A DNA stretch of 64,000 nt from DASPWW01 sp963841715 (GCA_963841715.1 CAWJDP010000003.1:62001-126000), one strand, 5' to 3'; positions 17,535 to 26,099 are shown, counted from the first letter of the stretch. Translations and numbers: made by a program. Notes: generated by a model not told the origin, from the sequence alone.

Positions 17535-17557
17535 CAGCACGAGGCAGAGACGTCGCA

Positions 17558-17606
17558 GTCCGGCCGACCGGGGCTGACCGAAAGGTCAGGCCCCGGTCGG
17601 CCGGAC
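17558..17606. terminator. Long bidirectional hairpin with GAAA tetraloop
   Basis: Arms at 17558-17579 and 17584-17606 pair over 22 bp with a single bulged G at 17589, around a GAAA tetraloop (17580-17583). The hairpin sits between the convergent histone-like and thioesterase genes and includes the last codons and stop of the thioesterase gene, so it can end transcripts from both sides. Confidence 0.75.
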
Positions 17607-18437
17607 GCGCATCGATGCGAGGGCTTTTCCCTCGGCGTCGAGGACCCAGCGCGCGCGGGCGTCGCCGACCAGCGCGACCTCGCCCGCCGAGGCCGGGTCG
17701 CGGAACTCGATCTCGGCGTCGATGCGCTTCGGCTCGGAGGCCCGCGCCAGCTCCTCCTCGAGCGGCGCCCAGTAGTGCGAGTTGTTGACGTGACCCGCGA
17801 TGTCGAGGTCGGTGGCGCGAAACCGCCATTCGCTCGGTGACCCGCCGGCCGGCGGGTCGTGGTGGCGCAGCCGCACCGGCGCGTCGCGGCCGTTGGCGCT
17901 CGGCGCGTAGGCGTCGACGAACTCTGGGGCGAAGCGCATCGGCCGCCACGTATCGGGATCGAGGCAGATCCACAACCCGACGGCCTCGACGCGGGCGCTG
18001 CCGCCGCTGACGGTGGTCCTGCGCTCGGCGCTGAAGCGCCCGATGCCGCTGCAGAACGTCGACACCGTGAGCACGTCACCAAAGCGCGGGAACGAGTCGA
18101 CCCTCAACCGCAGACGGCGAACGATCCACGCCCCACGGCCCTCGAAACCGGCGTCGATGATGTCCTCGTAGGCAACGTCCTGGAGCCAGCGCGCAATCGC
18201 GTCGAGGCGCGCTCGACCGTTGCCGTCGACGTCCGCGACCCCCGGGCGCAGCAGACGCTCGAACACCCGTCCGGACTCCGGCGCGTCGACGAGCTCGGTG
18301 AACGGCGGCTCGGAAATCGCTAGCCCGGCGTCGCGGGGAGCGCGCCGGTGCGCAGCAGCGTCGACAGGTAGATCACGATCCGCCGATCCCCGTGGTTTAC
18401 GGCGCTGTGATGGTTGCTCGGCTGCTCCACGATCCAC
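17586..18437 (-). CDS. Acyl-ACP thioesterase-like protein (double hotdog)
   Basis: Homology-like sequence starts near residue 45 at PFTELVDAPESGRVFERLLR, and the domain shows two hotdog halves: GNGRARLDAIARWLQDVAYED in the first and DIAGHVNNSHYWAPLEEELA in the second. The HVNNSHYW motif is the hallmark of acyl-ACP/acyl-CoA thioesterases of the FatA/FatB type, which release fatty acids from ACP in the cytoplasm. The start is unclear. The only canonical start in this frame is ATG 18437, which overlaps the upstream cupin gene by 118 bases; the natural position near 18317 offers just an ATT. An uncorrected indel near the junction could explain this. The last codons lie inside a terminator hairpin. 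Confidence 0.75.
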   Translation of the reverse strand: MDRGAAEQPSQRRKPRGSADRDLPVDAAAHRRAPRDAGLAISEPPFTELVDAPESGRVFERLLRPGVADVDGNGRARLDAIARWLQDVAYEDIIDAGFEGRGAWIVRRLRLRVDSFPRFGDVLTVSTFCSGIGRFSAERRTTVSGGSARVEAVGLWICLDPDTWRPMRFAPEFVDAYAPSANGRDAPVRLRHHDPPAGGSPSEWRFRATDLDIAGHVNNSHYWAPLEEELARASEPKRIDAEIEFRDPASAGEVALVGDARARWVLDAEGKALASMRVRPTGA

Positions 18438-18577
18438 TCTCCGGCGCCGATCCGCCCGGTCTGACCGGCCGTGATCGTGCGCACGACGCGCGGGTTCTCG
18501 TCCGCCGCTCCCTTGCGCACCACCACCGAGCCGGTGTGGGCGCTGTAGCTCAGCGTCCCGGACTGGATGTAGCGCAC
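18320..18577 (-). CDS. Small cupin-like protein
   Basis: An 85-residue protein from GTG 18577 (VRYIQSGTLSYSAHTGSVVV). The strands and the GAGEWIVEQPSNHHSAVNHGD segment fit a single-domain cupin, with His pairs as potential metal ligands. Longer actinobacterial relatives often carry an N-terminal signal peptide, which is missing here. The protein may be naturally short or have lost its 5' end, since the VOC gene stops only 13 bases upstream. The function is unknown; small cupins of this kind are binding or isomerase proteins. Confidence 0.6.
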   Translation of the reverse strand: MRYIQSGTLSYSAHTGSVVVRKGAADENPRVVRTITAGQTGRIGAGEWIVEQPSNHHSAVNHGDRRIVIYLSTLLRTGALPATPG

Positions 18578-18590
18578 GTGCGGAGACTAT

Positions 18591-18926
18591 TCAGTGCGCG
18601 TCGGGCTCGGCCTGCGCGAGTCCGAACGGGCTCCCCTCGGAGTCCTTGCAGATCGCCCACCGCGCGCCGGGATGGACGATGCTCCCGCCGAGCCGCTCGA
18701 CACGCGCCTGCGCCTCGGTGACGTCGTCGACGACGAAGTACGGAAGCGAGAACGAGTCGCCTGGGCCGCGACCGCGCTCGTGGAGGCCGACCGCGGGGGC
18801 ACGTGAGCGCGTCTGCCAGCCCTCCCCCTCTGCTTCGGTGCGCGGTTCGAGGCCATCGTCGAGCAGCCCGCTCCAGAAGCGCCGCGCCCGCTCCGGGTCG
18901 TCGGCCGGGAACTCGACCAGGGACAC
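18591..18926 (-). CDS. VOC (glyoxalase/bleomycin-resistance) family protein
   Basis: From GTG 18926 (VSLVEFPADDPERARRFW) the protein has 111 residues and one VOC module: a first beta-alpha-beta unit with DDPERARRFWSGLL and a second with PYFVVDDVTEAQARVERLGG and ending PFGLAQAEPDAH. The good ribosome site GGGAGGAA lies upstream of a CTG at 18947 instead, so initiation at CTG, seven codons earlier, is possible. It follows the 66-residue gene with almost no gap, so the two are probably one operon. VOC proteins bind metals or small hydrophobic ligands; no specific role can be read. Confidence 0.75.
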   Translation of the reverse strand: MSLVEFPADDPERARRFWSGLLDDGLEPRTEAEGEGWQTRSRAPAVGLHERGRGPGDSFSLPYFVVDDVTEAQARVERLGGSIVHPGARWAICKDSEGSPFGLAQAEPDAH

Positions 18927-18951
18927 GCAGGGGCCGGGAGCGACCAGGGCG

Positions 18952-19152
18952 CTATTCCTCCCGGGGGGTGAGGCGATCGAGCTCGACCTCGGCGCCTTCG
19001 CGGGTGTCCGCAAAGACGATGTAGGCAAGCGGCGGACCGCCGAAGAAGGTCGCGTTCTCGCCCTCGCCGACGTAGATCGCCGGACGCGCCTCGCCCTCGG
19101 GCCCCATCACCCACAGCTTCTGGCCCTGCTCGAAGAAGCCGTCGTCGGCCAT
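18952..19152 (-). CDS. Conserved-looking 66-residue protein, function unknown
   Basis: A short acidic protein starting at ATG 19152 (MADDGFFEQGQKLWVMGPEG). It has a compact beta-rich pattern (RPAIYVGEGENATFFGGPPL, then AYIVFADTREGAEVELDRL). Codon use is as GC-biased as its neighbours and both reading-frame ends abut other genes (8 bases to the methyltransferase stop, 25 bases to the VOC start), so it is very probably real. I recognise no family. By position it may accompany the VOC protein. Confidence 0.6.
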   Translation of the reverse strand: MADDGFFEQGQKLWVMGPEGEARPAIYVGEGENATFFGGPPLAYIVFADTREGAEVELDRLTPREE

Positions 19153-19160
19153 CGCCGCGG

Positions 19161-20039
19161 CTAGGCCGGAGCCCGCGCGCCGACGATCCAGGTCGAGGAC
19201 GGCGCCACGACCCCGTCCCCGTCGGCGTAGTCCGAGAGCACCTCCATGATTGCATCCGTGATCTGCGGCCGCAGGCGCTCGGCGTCCTCACCCGCAAGGC
19301 GGATCACCTCGCCGGCGGGGCCGAGCGCCATCACGAACTCGACCGCCTGGTCGAGGTTCGACCCGATCTTGAACGCGATGTCGAAACGGTGGAGCGCGAT
19401 CTCCTCGAAGCCCGCGTTGACGAGGATGTGACTCGTCGTGTCGGCATCGGCCATCGCGAACGGGCCCGGCCCGCACGTCGGCTCGTCCGAGTCCTCGGGC
19501 TCCTCGAGGAACCGCTCCACCGCGAGCTCGGCCTGGTGGAGCCAGTCGTTGTCGAGCTTGCGCCTCCACACGACCATCGTCAGCCGGCCGCCGGGCACCA
19601 GCGCCTCGCGCACGTTGCGCAGCGCGGGCACCGGATTGGCGAAGAACATCGTCCCGAAGCGCGAGAACGCGCAGTCGAAGCGGTCCTCGAATCTGTACGT
19701 CTGCACATCGCCGACGAGGAAGCGGGCGTTGCCGATGCCGGCTTCGGCGGCCTCATCGCGTGCGGTCTCGACGAACCGCTCCGCGGCGTCGATCCCAACC
19801 GCCTCGCCCTCGGGGCCGACGATCCCCGCGATCCGCCGCGTTTCGTCGCCGAACCCGCAGCCTATGTCGAGGACGCGCTCGCCCGGCTTCGGCGGATAGA
19901 GGCGAAGTGCTTCCTCCCCGTGCACCTCGAGTCCCTTGACGATGATCTCGCGGTACTGGACGAAGCGATCGAACAGAACCCCGTTCCAGGCCTCTATTGC
20001 CTCTTCGTTCACGGACGCAACCTTGTCCATGTCCGTCAT
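19161..20039 (-). CDS. SAM-dependent methyltransferase (class I)
   Basis: A 292-residue cytoplasmic protein starting at ATG 20039 (MTDMDKVASVNEEAIEAWNG) seven bases after a GGAG. The SAM-binding motif I is ERVLDIGCGFGDETR (residues 54-68), followed by an acidic loop 2 (GIDAAERFV) and motif III (ALRNVREALVPGGRLTMVVW). The N-terminal helix and Trp19 (AWNG) are typical of the UbiE/menaquinone-like small-molecule methyltransferase group. The acceptor is not deducible. It is divergent from the TerB-like gene with only 37 bases between start codons, so their promoters must overlap. Confidence 0.88.
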   Translation of the reverse strand: MTDMDKVASVNEEAIEAWNGVLFDRFVQYREIIVKGLEVHGEEALRLYPPKPGERVLDIGCGFGDETRRIAGIVGPEGEAVGIDAAERFVETARDEAAEAGIGNARFLVGDVQTYRFEDRFDCAFSRFGTMFFANPVPALRNVREALVPGGRLTMVVWRRKLDNDWLHQAELAVERFLEEPEDSDEPTCGPGPFAMADADTTSHILVNAGFEEIALHRFDIAFKIGSNLDQAVEFVMALGPAGEVIRLAGEDAERLRPQITDAIMEVLSDYADGDGVVAPSSTWIVGARAPA

Positions 20040-20076
20040 CGTACGCTCCAGAAACAACAAGCGAAGGAGAGCCGAG

Positions 20077-20538
20077 ATGACCGGAAAGGCTGATTTCACA
20101 GCCGAGGAGTGGGACCAGGTCCTTCAGGGCCCAACCAGCGCCGGGATGATCGTCGTCACCGCCGAGCGCGGCGGCTCGATCCGCGAGAGCTTCTCGATGG
20201 CGAAGTCGTACACCGAGGCGCGCAAGCAGCACGGCGACAGCGAGCTCCTCGACGAGATCGTCTCGACCAAGCCCGAGATGGACCACACGCGTTACGGCTC
20301 GCCCGAGGAGCTCAAGGTGAAGAGCCTCGAGCACCTCCGCCAGGCTGTCGAGCTGGTGAGCGCGAAAGCGAGCGAGCAGGAGCTCGAGGAGTACAGGCGC
20401 TTCATCGTCAACCTCGCTCAGGGGGTCGCCGAGGCCCACAAGGAGGGTTTCCTCGGGCTCAGCGGCGAGCGGGTCAGCGACGCCGAGCAGGCGGCGGTGG
20501 ACGAGGTCGCCGAGGCGCTCGGGACCACCGCCGCCTAA
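20077..20538 (+). CDS. Helical acidic protein, possibly TerB-like
   Basis: This 153-residue protein starts at ATG 20077 after a strong AAGGAGA. It opens with FTAEEWDQVLQGPTSAGMIV, a pattern found in small actinobacterial proteins loosely related to the TerB/tellurite fold, then runs as amphipathic helices rich in Glu and Lys (ELVSAKASEQELEEYRRFIV) to a Ser/Asp-rich loop near the end (LSGERVSDAEQAAVDEV). There is no signal peptide or membrane segment. Its role is unknown; the shared 37-bp promoter region suggests regulation together with the methyltransferase. Confidence 0.72.
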   Translation: MTGKADFTAEEWDQVLQGPTSAGMIVVTAERGGSIRESFSMAKSYTEARKQHGDSELLDEIVSTKPEMDHTRYGSPEELKVKSLEHLRQAVELVSAKASEQELEEYRRFIVNLAQGVAEAHKEGFLGLSGERVSDAEQAAVDEVAEALGTTAA

Positions 20539-20550
20539 CCGGCCCGGGCT

Positions 20551-21471
20551 TTACCTCTTCCTCGGCTTCTTGCAGTAGGCGAACGCCGTCTGCGTCGCCA
20601 CCGGCCCCCTCTGCGAGTCGCCGGAGACGTTGAACCCGAGCACGCTCCACCCGGCTCCGCCGGCGTCCTTGGTCGAGCTCACCGCCACAGCCGCAGAGAC
20701 GTCGTCATTGCCCACCTGGAGGTGGCCGTCGAAGCCGCCCGACAGCGCCTTTCCCTTCGAGCACACGGCGTCGACGGGCTGCAGCGCCGTCCCCGTCAAC
20801 GTGCTCTGCGCCGACGCTGTGTTCAGCTTCGGCCCATGCTTGGCGCAGTACACGTACGCGATCAGTGTTCCGGGCGCTCCACGCGGCGCCCCGCCCTGAG
20901 TATCGGGGGGGATGTTGAAGGCCTCAACCTGCCACGACGCCTTTCCGAGCAGCTCCGACGCGAACACCAGCAGCTGCGTTGAGTCCTTGGAGAAGTCGGG
21001 CTCCTCCCATCCACCGGACACAGCCGTCGTGCCCTTGGGGCAGGTAGCCGTTGCCGTGCCCACGGCGCTCGGCGTGATGCTCGTCGAGCTCGAGGCCGTG
21101 TTCAGCTTCTTGCCCGACTTCGCGCAGTAGGCGTGCGAGATGATCGGGCCGTCGCTCTCCCCGAAGTTGAACGCGTCCGTCGTCACGGTGCGCTTGTCGG
21201 AGCGCCTCGAGCCGATCCTCGCCACCGTCGCTCCGTGGTCGCTTGATCCGAAGCCCGGGGCCTCGAACCCCGCTGCGACGACGCCCTTCTTCTTCGGGCA
21301 CGTCGCGGTCGACGTCCCGGTCCCCTGGCTGGAAACCTGAGTCGAGCCAAGCCCCGTCGAGGCTGCACCCGCCTGACCGGCAACGGCCAGCGCCGCGGCG
21401 AGCGCGGCCCCAGCGATTCCGAATCGGCGCCACGGGGCCTTGGTCGGCTTGAGATCGTCTCTGCTCGTCAT
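20551..21471 (-). CDS. Secreted protein with three Cys-containing repeats
   Basis: Starts at ATG 21471 behind GGAGGAG. Residues 1-36 form a signal peptide with a basic head and an AAALAAALAVAGQAGAAS-type core. The 306-residue product carries three similar repeats, each of about 85 residues: a STATCPKK/TATCPKG/VDAVCSKG strand, an SGGW/AGFE/SGGF turn, and an AYCAK end followed by LNTAS. Each repeat has two Cys that probably form a disulfide outside the cell, and each ends in a shortened form of the same motif. It resembles extracellular structural or carbohydrate-binding repeat proteins of soil actinobacteria; no enzyme motif is seen. Confidence 0.78.
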   Translation of the reverse strand: MTSRDDLKPTKAPWRRFGIAGAALAAALAVAGQAGAASTGLGSTQVSSQGTGTSTATCPKKKGVVAAGFEAPGFGSSDHGATVARIGSRRSDKRTVTTDAFNFGESDGPIISHAYCAKSGKKLNTASSSTSITPSAVGTATATCPKGTTAVSGGWEEPDFSKDSTQLLVFASELLGKASWQVEAFNIPPDTQGGAPRGAPGTLIAYVYCAKHGPKLNTASAQSTLTGTALQPVDAVCSKGKALSGGFDGHLQVGNDDVSAAVAVSSTKDAGGAGWSVLGFNVSGDSQRGPVATQTAFAYCKKPRKR

Positions 21472-21657
21472 CCTTGACTCCTCCTGCACCCACCGGTTCG
21501 TCGCCGGCCATCCCGGCCGGCGGCACCCGCCTCCCCCGATCGGAGGAGATGACTCCCCCAATCGGCGCAGGCGCGCGCTCGCTTGAGCGCTCTGGACGGC
21601 TGTCCACGCTTGCAGGCGGGCGCGCAACTCGTGCGTGGCACGGTTGTTTGAACCACC

Positions 21658-22863
21658 GTGGGACGGCTACTGGCTGTGATCGTCGCGACCGCCGCCGCGC
21701 TGTTTGCGTGCGCGGCCTGCGCTGATGCCGCCTACACGCCGCACCTCGACCTCGACTACAACCTCGACGGGACGCCGGGGCCGACGCCGGCAAACGCGAA
21801 CCACCTCGACGTCTACACGCCGGCCGGCTTCGAGGGTCCGCGGCCGGTCGTGATGTACGTCCACGGGGGCAGCTGGCGCGCCGGCGACAAGGACAACCAG
21901 ATCGCGAACAAGGTGAACCTGTTCACGTCGAGCGGATACGTGTTCGTGAGCATCAACTACCGGCTCTCTCCGAACCCGCCTAGTACCTCTGACCCCAACC
22001 GGGTCAAGTTCCCCGACCACCCGCACGACGTCGGCGAGGCGATCGGGTGGCTCGACCGCAACATCGCGAGCTACGGCGGCGATCCGAGCCGGATCATGCT
22101 GCTCGGTCACTCGGCCGGCGCTCATCTGGTCTCGCTCGTGTCGACCCAGCCAAGCTACCGCGAGGCCTACGGCGTCAAGCGCTCCCAGCTCCTCGGCTTC
22201 GTCTCGCTCGACACTGACGCGTTCGACATCAGCCAGCGGATCGCGGAGCTCGGCGATGCCCGCAAGATCAACTTCTACAACCCGTTCGGCACCCCAGAGG
22301 AGAACGCGGAGACGAACTCATGGCACGACGCATCGCCGGTCGTCTGGGCCGACAAGGGCGATCCCGCCTTCCTCGCCGTCGGCCAGCAGGGCGCCCCGAA
22401 CCGGATCGCCGAGGACAACGAGATGGCGATCGGGCTGGGTCAGGATCCGGCAAGCTCGGTCGTCCCCGTGCCGCTCGACCACGAGGGGATCAATGCCGAG
22501 CTCGGCAACCCAAACGCGACCACCGACGAGACGGCCCGCGTGATGGACTTCTACGGCAGCCTCGTCGCGGCCTCGCATCCGCCGAAACCGAAGCTGAAGC
22601 GCAAGCCGAAGCGCAGAATCCACTCCCGCAGGCCCAAGACCAAGGTCACGTTCCGGCTCAACGCGGGCGCCGACGACGCGAGCCTCGAGTGCAAGCTCGA
22701 CAACCGCGGCTACAAGTCGTGCGGCAAGCGCGCTCGCTATCGCGTCCGCCGCGGCACGCACCGGTTCAAGGTTCGGGCGACCGGTGAGGTGCTCGGCAAG
22801 CGAGTCGGCGCCCCCGGCAAGGCCCGGAGCGCGAAGTTCCGAGTCATCAGGTCCGCGTCGTAG
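21658..22863 (+). CDS. Secreted esterase/lipase (alpha/beta hydrolase) with C-terminal beta domain
   Basis: From GTG 21658 a signal peptide (MGRLLAVIVATAAALFACAA) leads to an alpha/beta hydrolase of the hormone-sensitive-lipase/BD-FAE kind: oxyanion motif HGGSW near residue 68, nucleophile elbow GHSAGAH near 150, and a late DHEGIN that supplies the His. After about residue 305 a basic linker (KPKRRIHSRRPKTKV) leads to a small beta domain with LECKLDNRGYKSCGKRARYR, a module attached to many secreted proteins of Solirubrobacterales-like bacteria. The enzyme should hydrolyse carboxylic esters outside the cell. It is divergent from the repeat protein. Confidence 0.87.
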   Translation: MGRLLAVIVATAAALFACAACADAAYTPHLDLDYNLDGTPGPTPANANHLDVYTPAGFEGPRPVVMYVHGGSWRAGDKDNQIANKVNLFTSSGYVFVSINYRLSPNPPSTSDPNRVKFPDHPHDVGEAIGWLDRNIASYGGDPSRIMLLGHSAGAHLVSLVSTQPSYREAYGVKRSQLLGFVSLDTDAFDISQRIAELGDARKINFYNPFGTPEENAETNSWHDASPVVWADKGDPAFLAVGQQGAPNRIAEDNEMAIGLGQDPASSVVPVPLDHEGINAELGNPNATTDETARVMDFYGSLVAASHPPKPKLKRKPKRRIHSRRPKTKVTFRLNAGADDASLECKLDNRGYKSCGKRARYRVRRGTHRFKVRATGEVLGKRVGAPGKARSAKFRVIRSAS

Positions 22864-22876
22864 GCTGCGCGGCCAG

Positions 22877-24241
22877 ATGATCTCGCGCGAGCGCATAGCG
22901 TCGCTCACCGAGCGCGAGCGCGAGCGCTTCGTGCGCGACCATCCGCGCTCGCGCGAGCTCCACGAGCGCGCCCGCGGCGCGCTGCTCTCGGGCGTGCCGA
23001 TGAACTGGATGACGCGCTGGCCGGGTCCGTTCCCGGTCTACTTCACCGAGGCCGAGGGAGCCCGCGTCGTCGACGTCGACGGGGTCGACTACGCGGACCT
23101 CTGCCTCGGCGACACCGGGGCGATGACCGGGCATTCGCCACCGGCGACGGTCGCCGCCGCGGCCCGCCGGCTCGAGCGTGGGATCACGACGATGCTGCCG
23201 AGCGAAGACGCGCTCGCCGTCGCCGCCGAGCTCGAGCGACGGTTCGGGCTCGGAGGCTGGCAGTTCACGCTCTCGGCGACCGACGCGAACCGGTTCGCGA
23301 TCCGGCTCGCGCGCCAGATCACCGGGCGATCAAAGATCCTCGTCTTCAACCACTGCTACCACGGCAGCGTCGACGAGACGTTCGCCGCGCTCGACGGCGG
23401 TGCGGTCATCTCCCGCCACGCGAACATTGGTCCCCCCGTCGAGCTCGCCGAGACGACCCGCGTCGTCGAGTGGAACGACCCGGCGGCGCTCGAGCACGAA
23501 CTCGGGTTCGGCGACGTCGCCTGCGTGCTCGCCGAGCCGGCGATGACCAACGTCGGCATCGTCCTCGCCGGCCCCGGCTACCACGACGCCCTGCGCGCCG
23601 CGAGCCGCGCGGCCGGGACGCTGCTCGTGATCGACGAGACCCACACGCTGTGCTGCGGGCCCGGCGGCTACACCGCCGCCGAGGAGCTCGAGCCCGACCT
23701 GCTGACGATCGGCAAGTCGATTGCCGGCGGGATCCCCGCGGGTGCGTACGGGATGAGCGACGAGGTCGCGGCGCGCGTGCTCGAGGCGACCGTGTGGGAC
23801 CACGCGGACGTCGGCGGGATCGGCGGGACGCTGGCCGGCAACGCGCTGTCGCTGAGCGCCATGCGGGCGACGCTGGACGAGGTCCTGACCGAGGGTGCGT
23901 TCGAGACGATGACGGCGCTCGCCGAGCGCTTCGAGGCCGCGGTCGCGGGGTCGATCTCGGCGCGCGGGCTACCGTGGCAGGTGACGCGTCTCGGGTGCCG
24001 CGCCGAGTACATGTTCGCCGCCGAGCGCCCGCGCACCGGCAGCGAGGCCAGCTCGGCCTTCGATCATGAGCTCGACTCGCTGCTCCACCTCTACATGCTC
24101 AACCGCGGGGTCCTGATGACGCCGTTCCACATGATGGCGTTGATGTCCCCGGCGACCACCGAGGCGGACGTCGACCGCCACAGCGAGGCGTTCGACGAGG
24201 CGGCGTACGAGCTCACCGCCGGCTCGACCTCCCGGGGGTAG
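22877..24241 (+). CDS. PLP-dependent class III aminotransferase (GSA aminomutase-like)
   Basis: A 454-residue cytoplasmic enzyme from ATG 22877 (MISRERIASLTERERERF). The fold type I signatures are a Gly-rich PLP phosphate region near FTLSATDANRFAIRLAR, the acidic strand VIDETHTL (Asp that binds the pyridine nitrogen), and the Schiff-base lysine at 280 in LLTIGKSIAGGIPAGAYG. The closest look is the glutamate-1-semialdehyde aminomutase/aspartate aminotransferase-like group, but the organism's heme hemL would normally sit among heme genes, and the catabolic neighbours suggest an omega-amino acid or amine substrate. It starts 13 bases after the esterase stop. Confidence 0.87.
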   Translation: MISRERIASLTERERERFVRDHPRSRELHERARGALLSGVPMNWMTRWPGPFPVYFTEAEGARVVDVDGVDYADLCLGDTGAMTGHSPPATVAAAARRLERGITTMLPSEDALAVAAELERRFGLGGWQFTLSATDANRFAIRLARQITGRSKILVFNHCYHGSVDETFAALDGGAVISRHANIGPPVELAETTRVVEWNDPAALEHELGFGDVACVLAEPAMTNVGIVLAGPGYHDALRAASRAAGTLLVIDETHTLCCGPGGYTAAEELEPDLLTIGKSIAGGIPAGAYGMSDEVAARVLEATVWDHADVGGIGGTLAGNALSLSAMRATLDEVLTEGAFETMTALAERFEAAVAGSISARGLPWQVTRLGCRAEYMFAAERPRTGSEASSAFDHELDSLLHLYMLNRGVLMTPFHMMALMSPATTEADVDRHSEAFDEAAYELTAGSTSRG

Positions 24242-24263
24242 CCTGGACAGCCTGAGCGAAGCG

Positions 24264-25205
24264 GTGTCCGAGCAGCTCTGCGAGGTGGGGCAGAGGGTGA
24301 CCCTCTGCTACGAGACGTTCGGCGATCCCGCCGACCCCCCGGCGCTGCTGGTGATGGGTCTGGCGACCCAGATGATCGCCTGGCACGAGGACTTCTGCGA
24401 GCAGCTTGCCGGGCGCGGCTTCCACGTCGTGCGCTTCGACAACCGCGACATCGGCCGTTCGACGCACATGAGCTTCCGGCCGCCGACGCCGCTGCAGCTG
24501 CTGCGACGCCGGTTCGGGCCCGAGCAGTACACGCTCTCCGACATGGCCACCGACACGACCGGGCTGCTGCGCGCGCTCGATCTCACCCCCGCTCACGTGA
24601 TCGGGGCCTCGATGGGCGGGATGATCGCCCAGACGCTGGCGGCCGAGCACCCCGCGAGCGTCCGCTCGCTCGTCTCGCTCATGTCGAGTACCGGCAGCCG
24701 CCGGCGCGGTCAGCCGGCGCTTCCCGTCTACAAGCTCCTGCTTCGCCCCCCTCCCACGGACCGTGACGGATACGTCGAGCGCACCTCCGAGGTGTTCGGG
24801 ATGGTGGGCTCGACCGGCTTCGACCGCGACGATGCTCAGGTCCGCGAGCGCGCCGAGCGCAGCTACGACCGTGGCTACGATCCCGCCGGCGGCGCCCGTC
24901 AGCTCGGTGCGATCGCGGCGTCCGGAAACCGCACCGCGGAGCTGAGGCGGATCTCAGCTCCCACGCTCGTCATCCACGGGTCGGCCGATCGCATGGTCCG
25001 CCCCTCGGGCGGCCGTGCGACCGCCCGCGCGATCCCGGGCGCGGAGCTGCTCGTGATCGACGGCATGGGCCACGACCTCCCGCGCAGCGCTTGGCCACGG
25101 ATCATCGACGCGATCGCCGACCACGCTCACGGTGTGGACGGCGCTGACCGCGAGGCAAACGGCCCGCGATCGTCGACGACCGGATCCGCCGGGATCGGGA
25201 CGTGA
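24264..25205 (+). CDS. Alpha/beta hydrolase
   Basis: A 313-residue protein starting at GTG 24264, 22 bases after the aminotransferase gene. The opening CEVGQRVTLCYETFGDPADP and the oxyanion stretch LLVMGLATQMIAW followed by VRFDNRDIGRS match the RdmC/aclacinomycin-methylesterase-like hydrolases. The nucleophile sits in GASMGGMIAQ (Ser near 115), the acid in HGSADRMVR, the His in GMGHDLP. There is no signal peptide. The last 30 residues are polar and low in complexity. It probably cleaves a small ester or lactone in the local pathway. Confidence 0.87.
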   Translation: MSEQLCEVGQRVTLCYETFGDPADPPALLVMGLATQMIAWHEDFCEQLAGRGFHVVRFDNRDIGRSTHMSFRPPTPLQLLRRRFGPEQYTLSDMATDTTGLLRALDLTPAHVIGASMGGMIAQTLAAEHPASVRSLVSLMSSTGSRRRGQPALPVYKLLLRPPPTDRDGYVERTSEVFGMVGSTGFDRDDAQVRERAERSYDRGYDPAGGARQLGAIAASGNRTAELRRISAPTLVIHGSADRMVRPSGGRATARAIPGAELLVIDGMGHDLPRSAWPRIIDAIADHAHGVDGADREANGPRSSTTGSAGIGT

Positions 25206-25319
25206 GACTCGGAGTGCGCACGCGTCGGCGGCTCGACGTCGGGGCACATGTCGGCTCCAGCGCGGCGACACAGAAAGGCAACACCGCGGCCGAGCGCCAG
25301 CGTTAGCTTCGCGGACACG

Positions 25320-26099
25320 ATGGGTGCCGCCCGGCTAGCGGACGGACGGAGGCTCACCTTCAGCGCCACGGGGCCGAGGCGCGGACTTCCCGTTCTCTGC
25401 TTCCACGGCGCGATCGGCTCGCCGCGCTCGCACACGCCGCGGCTCGAGCAGCTGATCCGCGAGCGCGGGATCCGCTACGTCGCCGTCAACCGGCCCGGCT
25501 TCGCCGGCTCCGACCCCAGTCCCGGCCGCAGCGTCGTCGACTTCGCGCGCGACGTCGAGGGTCTCGTCGACGCGATGAGGTGGGAGCGGTTCTCGATCGC
25601 CGGCGTCTCGGCGGGCGCCCCGTACGCGCTCGCCTGCGCGTGGGCGCTGAGCGGCCGGGTGAGGTCGGTCGCGGTCGCGAGCCCGCTCGTCCCGCGCTCG
25701 GGCGCGGGCGGAAGCCAGGGTCCGCGATACGCGCTCCCGCGGGTGATGTTTGCGGCGCCCGGACTCGGGCCGCTGCTCGCCGACGCAGCGCTGCGCGCTC
25801 TGCGGCTTCGCCGCGCAACCGCCCCGCGGGCGATGCTCGACGACTACGACGTCTGCCGCCGCCCCTGGGGCTTCGATCCGGCCGAGATCCGAACCCCGGT
25901 CCGGCTCTGCCACGGCCGCCGCGACCGGCTCGTCCCTTGGGCGCACGCGATCGCGCTCGCCGACTCCGTGCCGTCGTGCAGCACCCACATCGAGGCCCGC
26001 GCCGGCCACTTCTTCTTCGGCCGCCACCTTGAGGAGGTGATCCGCCACCTCGTCGAGCCGGCGGAAGTCACCGAGCCTCCGCTGCGGCTCGCGGCCTGA
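25320..26099 (+). CDS. Alpha/beta hydrolase
   Basis: From ATG 25320 (MGAARLADGRRLTF) 259 residues; the frame is open 24 codons further up, but that part is polar filler. The fold is complete: CFHGAIGSPRS oxyanion turn, VNRPGFAGSDPSPGRS, nucleophile elbow GVSAGAP (Ser near 105), acid in CHGRRDRLVPW and the His in ARAGHFFFG. It is a different subgroup from its neighbours (no lid-helix similarity). A paired function with the next gene, the Baeyer-Villiger-type monooxygenase, is likely, since ester products need a hydrolase. Confidence 0.83.
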   Translation: MGAARLADGRRLTFSATGPRRGLPVLCFHGAIGSPRSHTPRLEQLIRERGIRYVAVNRPGFAGSDPSPGRSVVDFARDVEGLVDAMRWERFSIAGVSAGAPYALACAWALSGRVRSVAVASPLVPRSGAGGSQGPRYALPRVMFAAPGLGPLLADAALRALRLRRATAPRAMLDDYDVCRRPWGFDPAEIRTPVRLCHGRRDRLVPWAHAIALADSVPSCSTHIEARAGHFFFGRHLEEVIRHLVEPAEVTEPPLRLAA

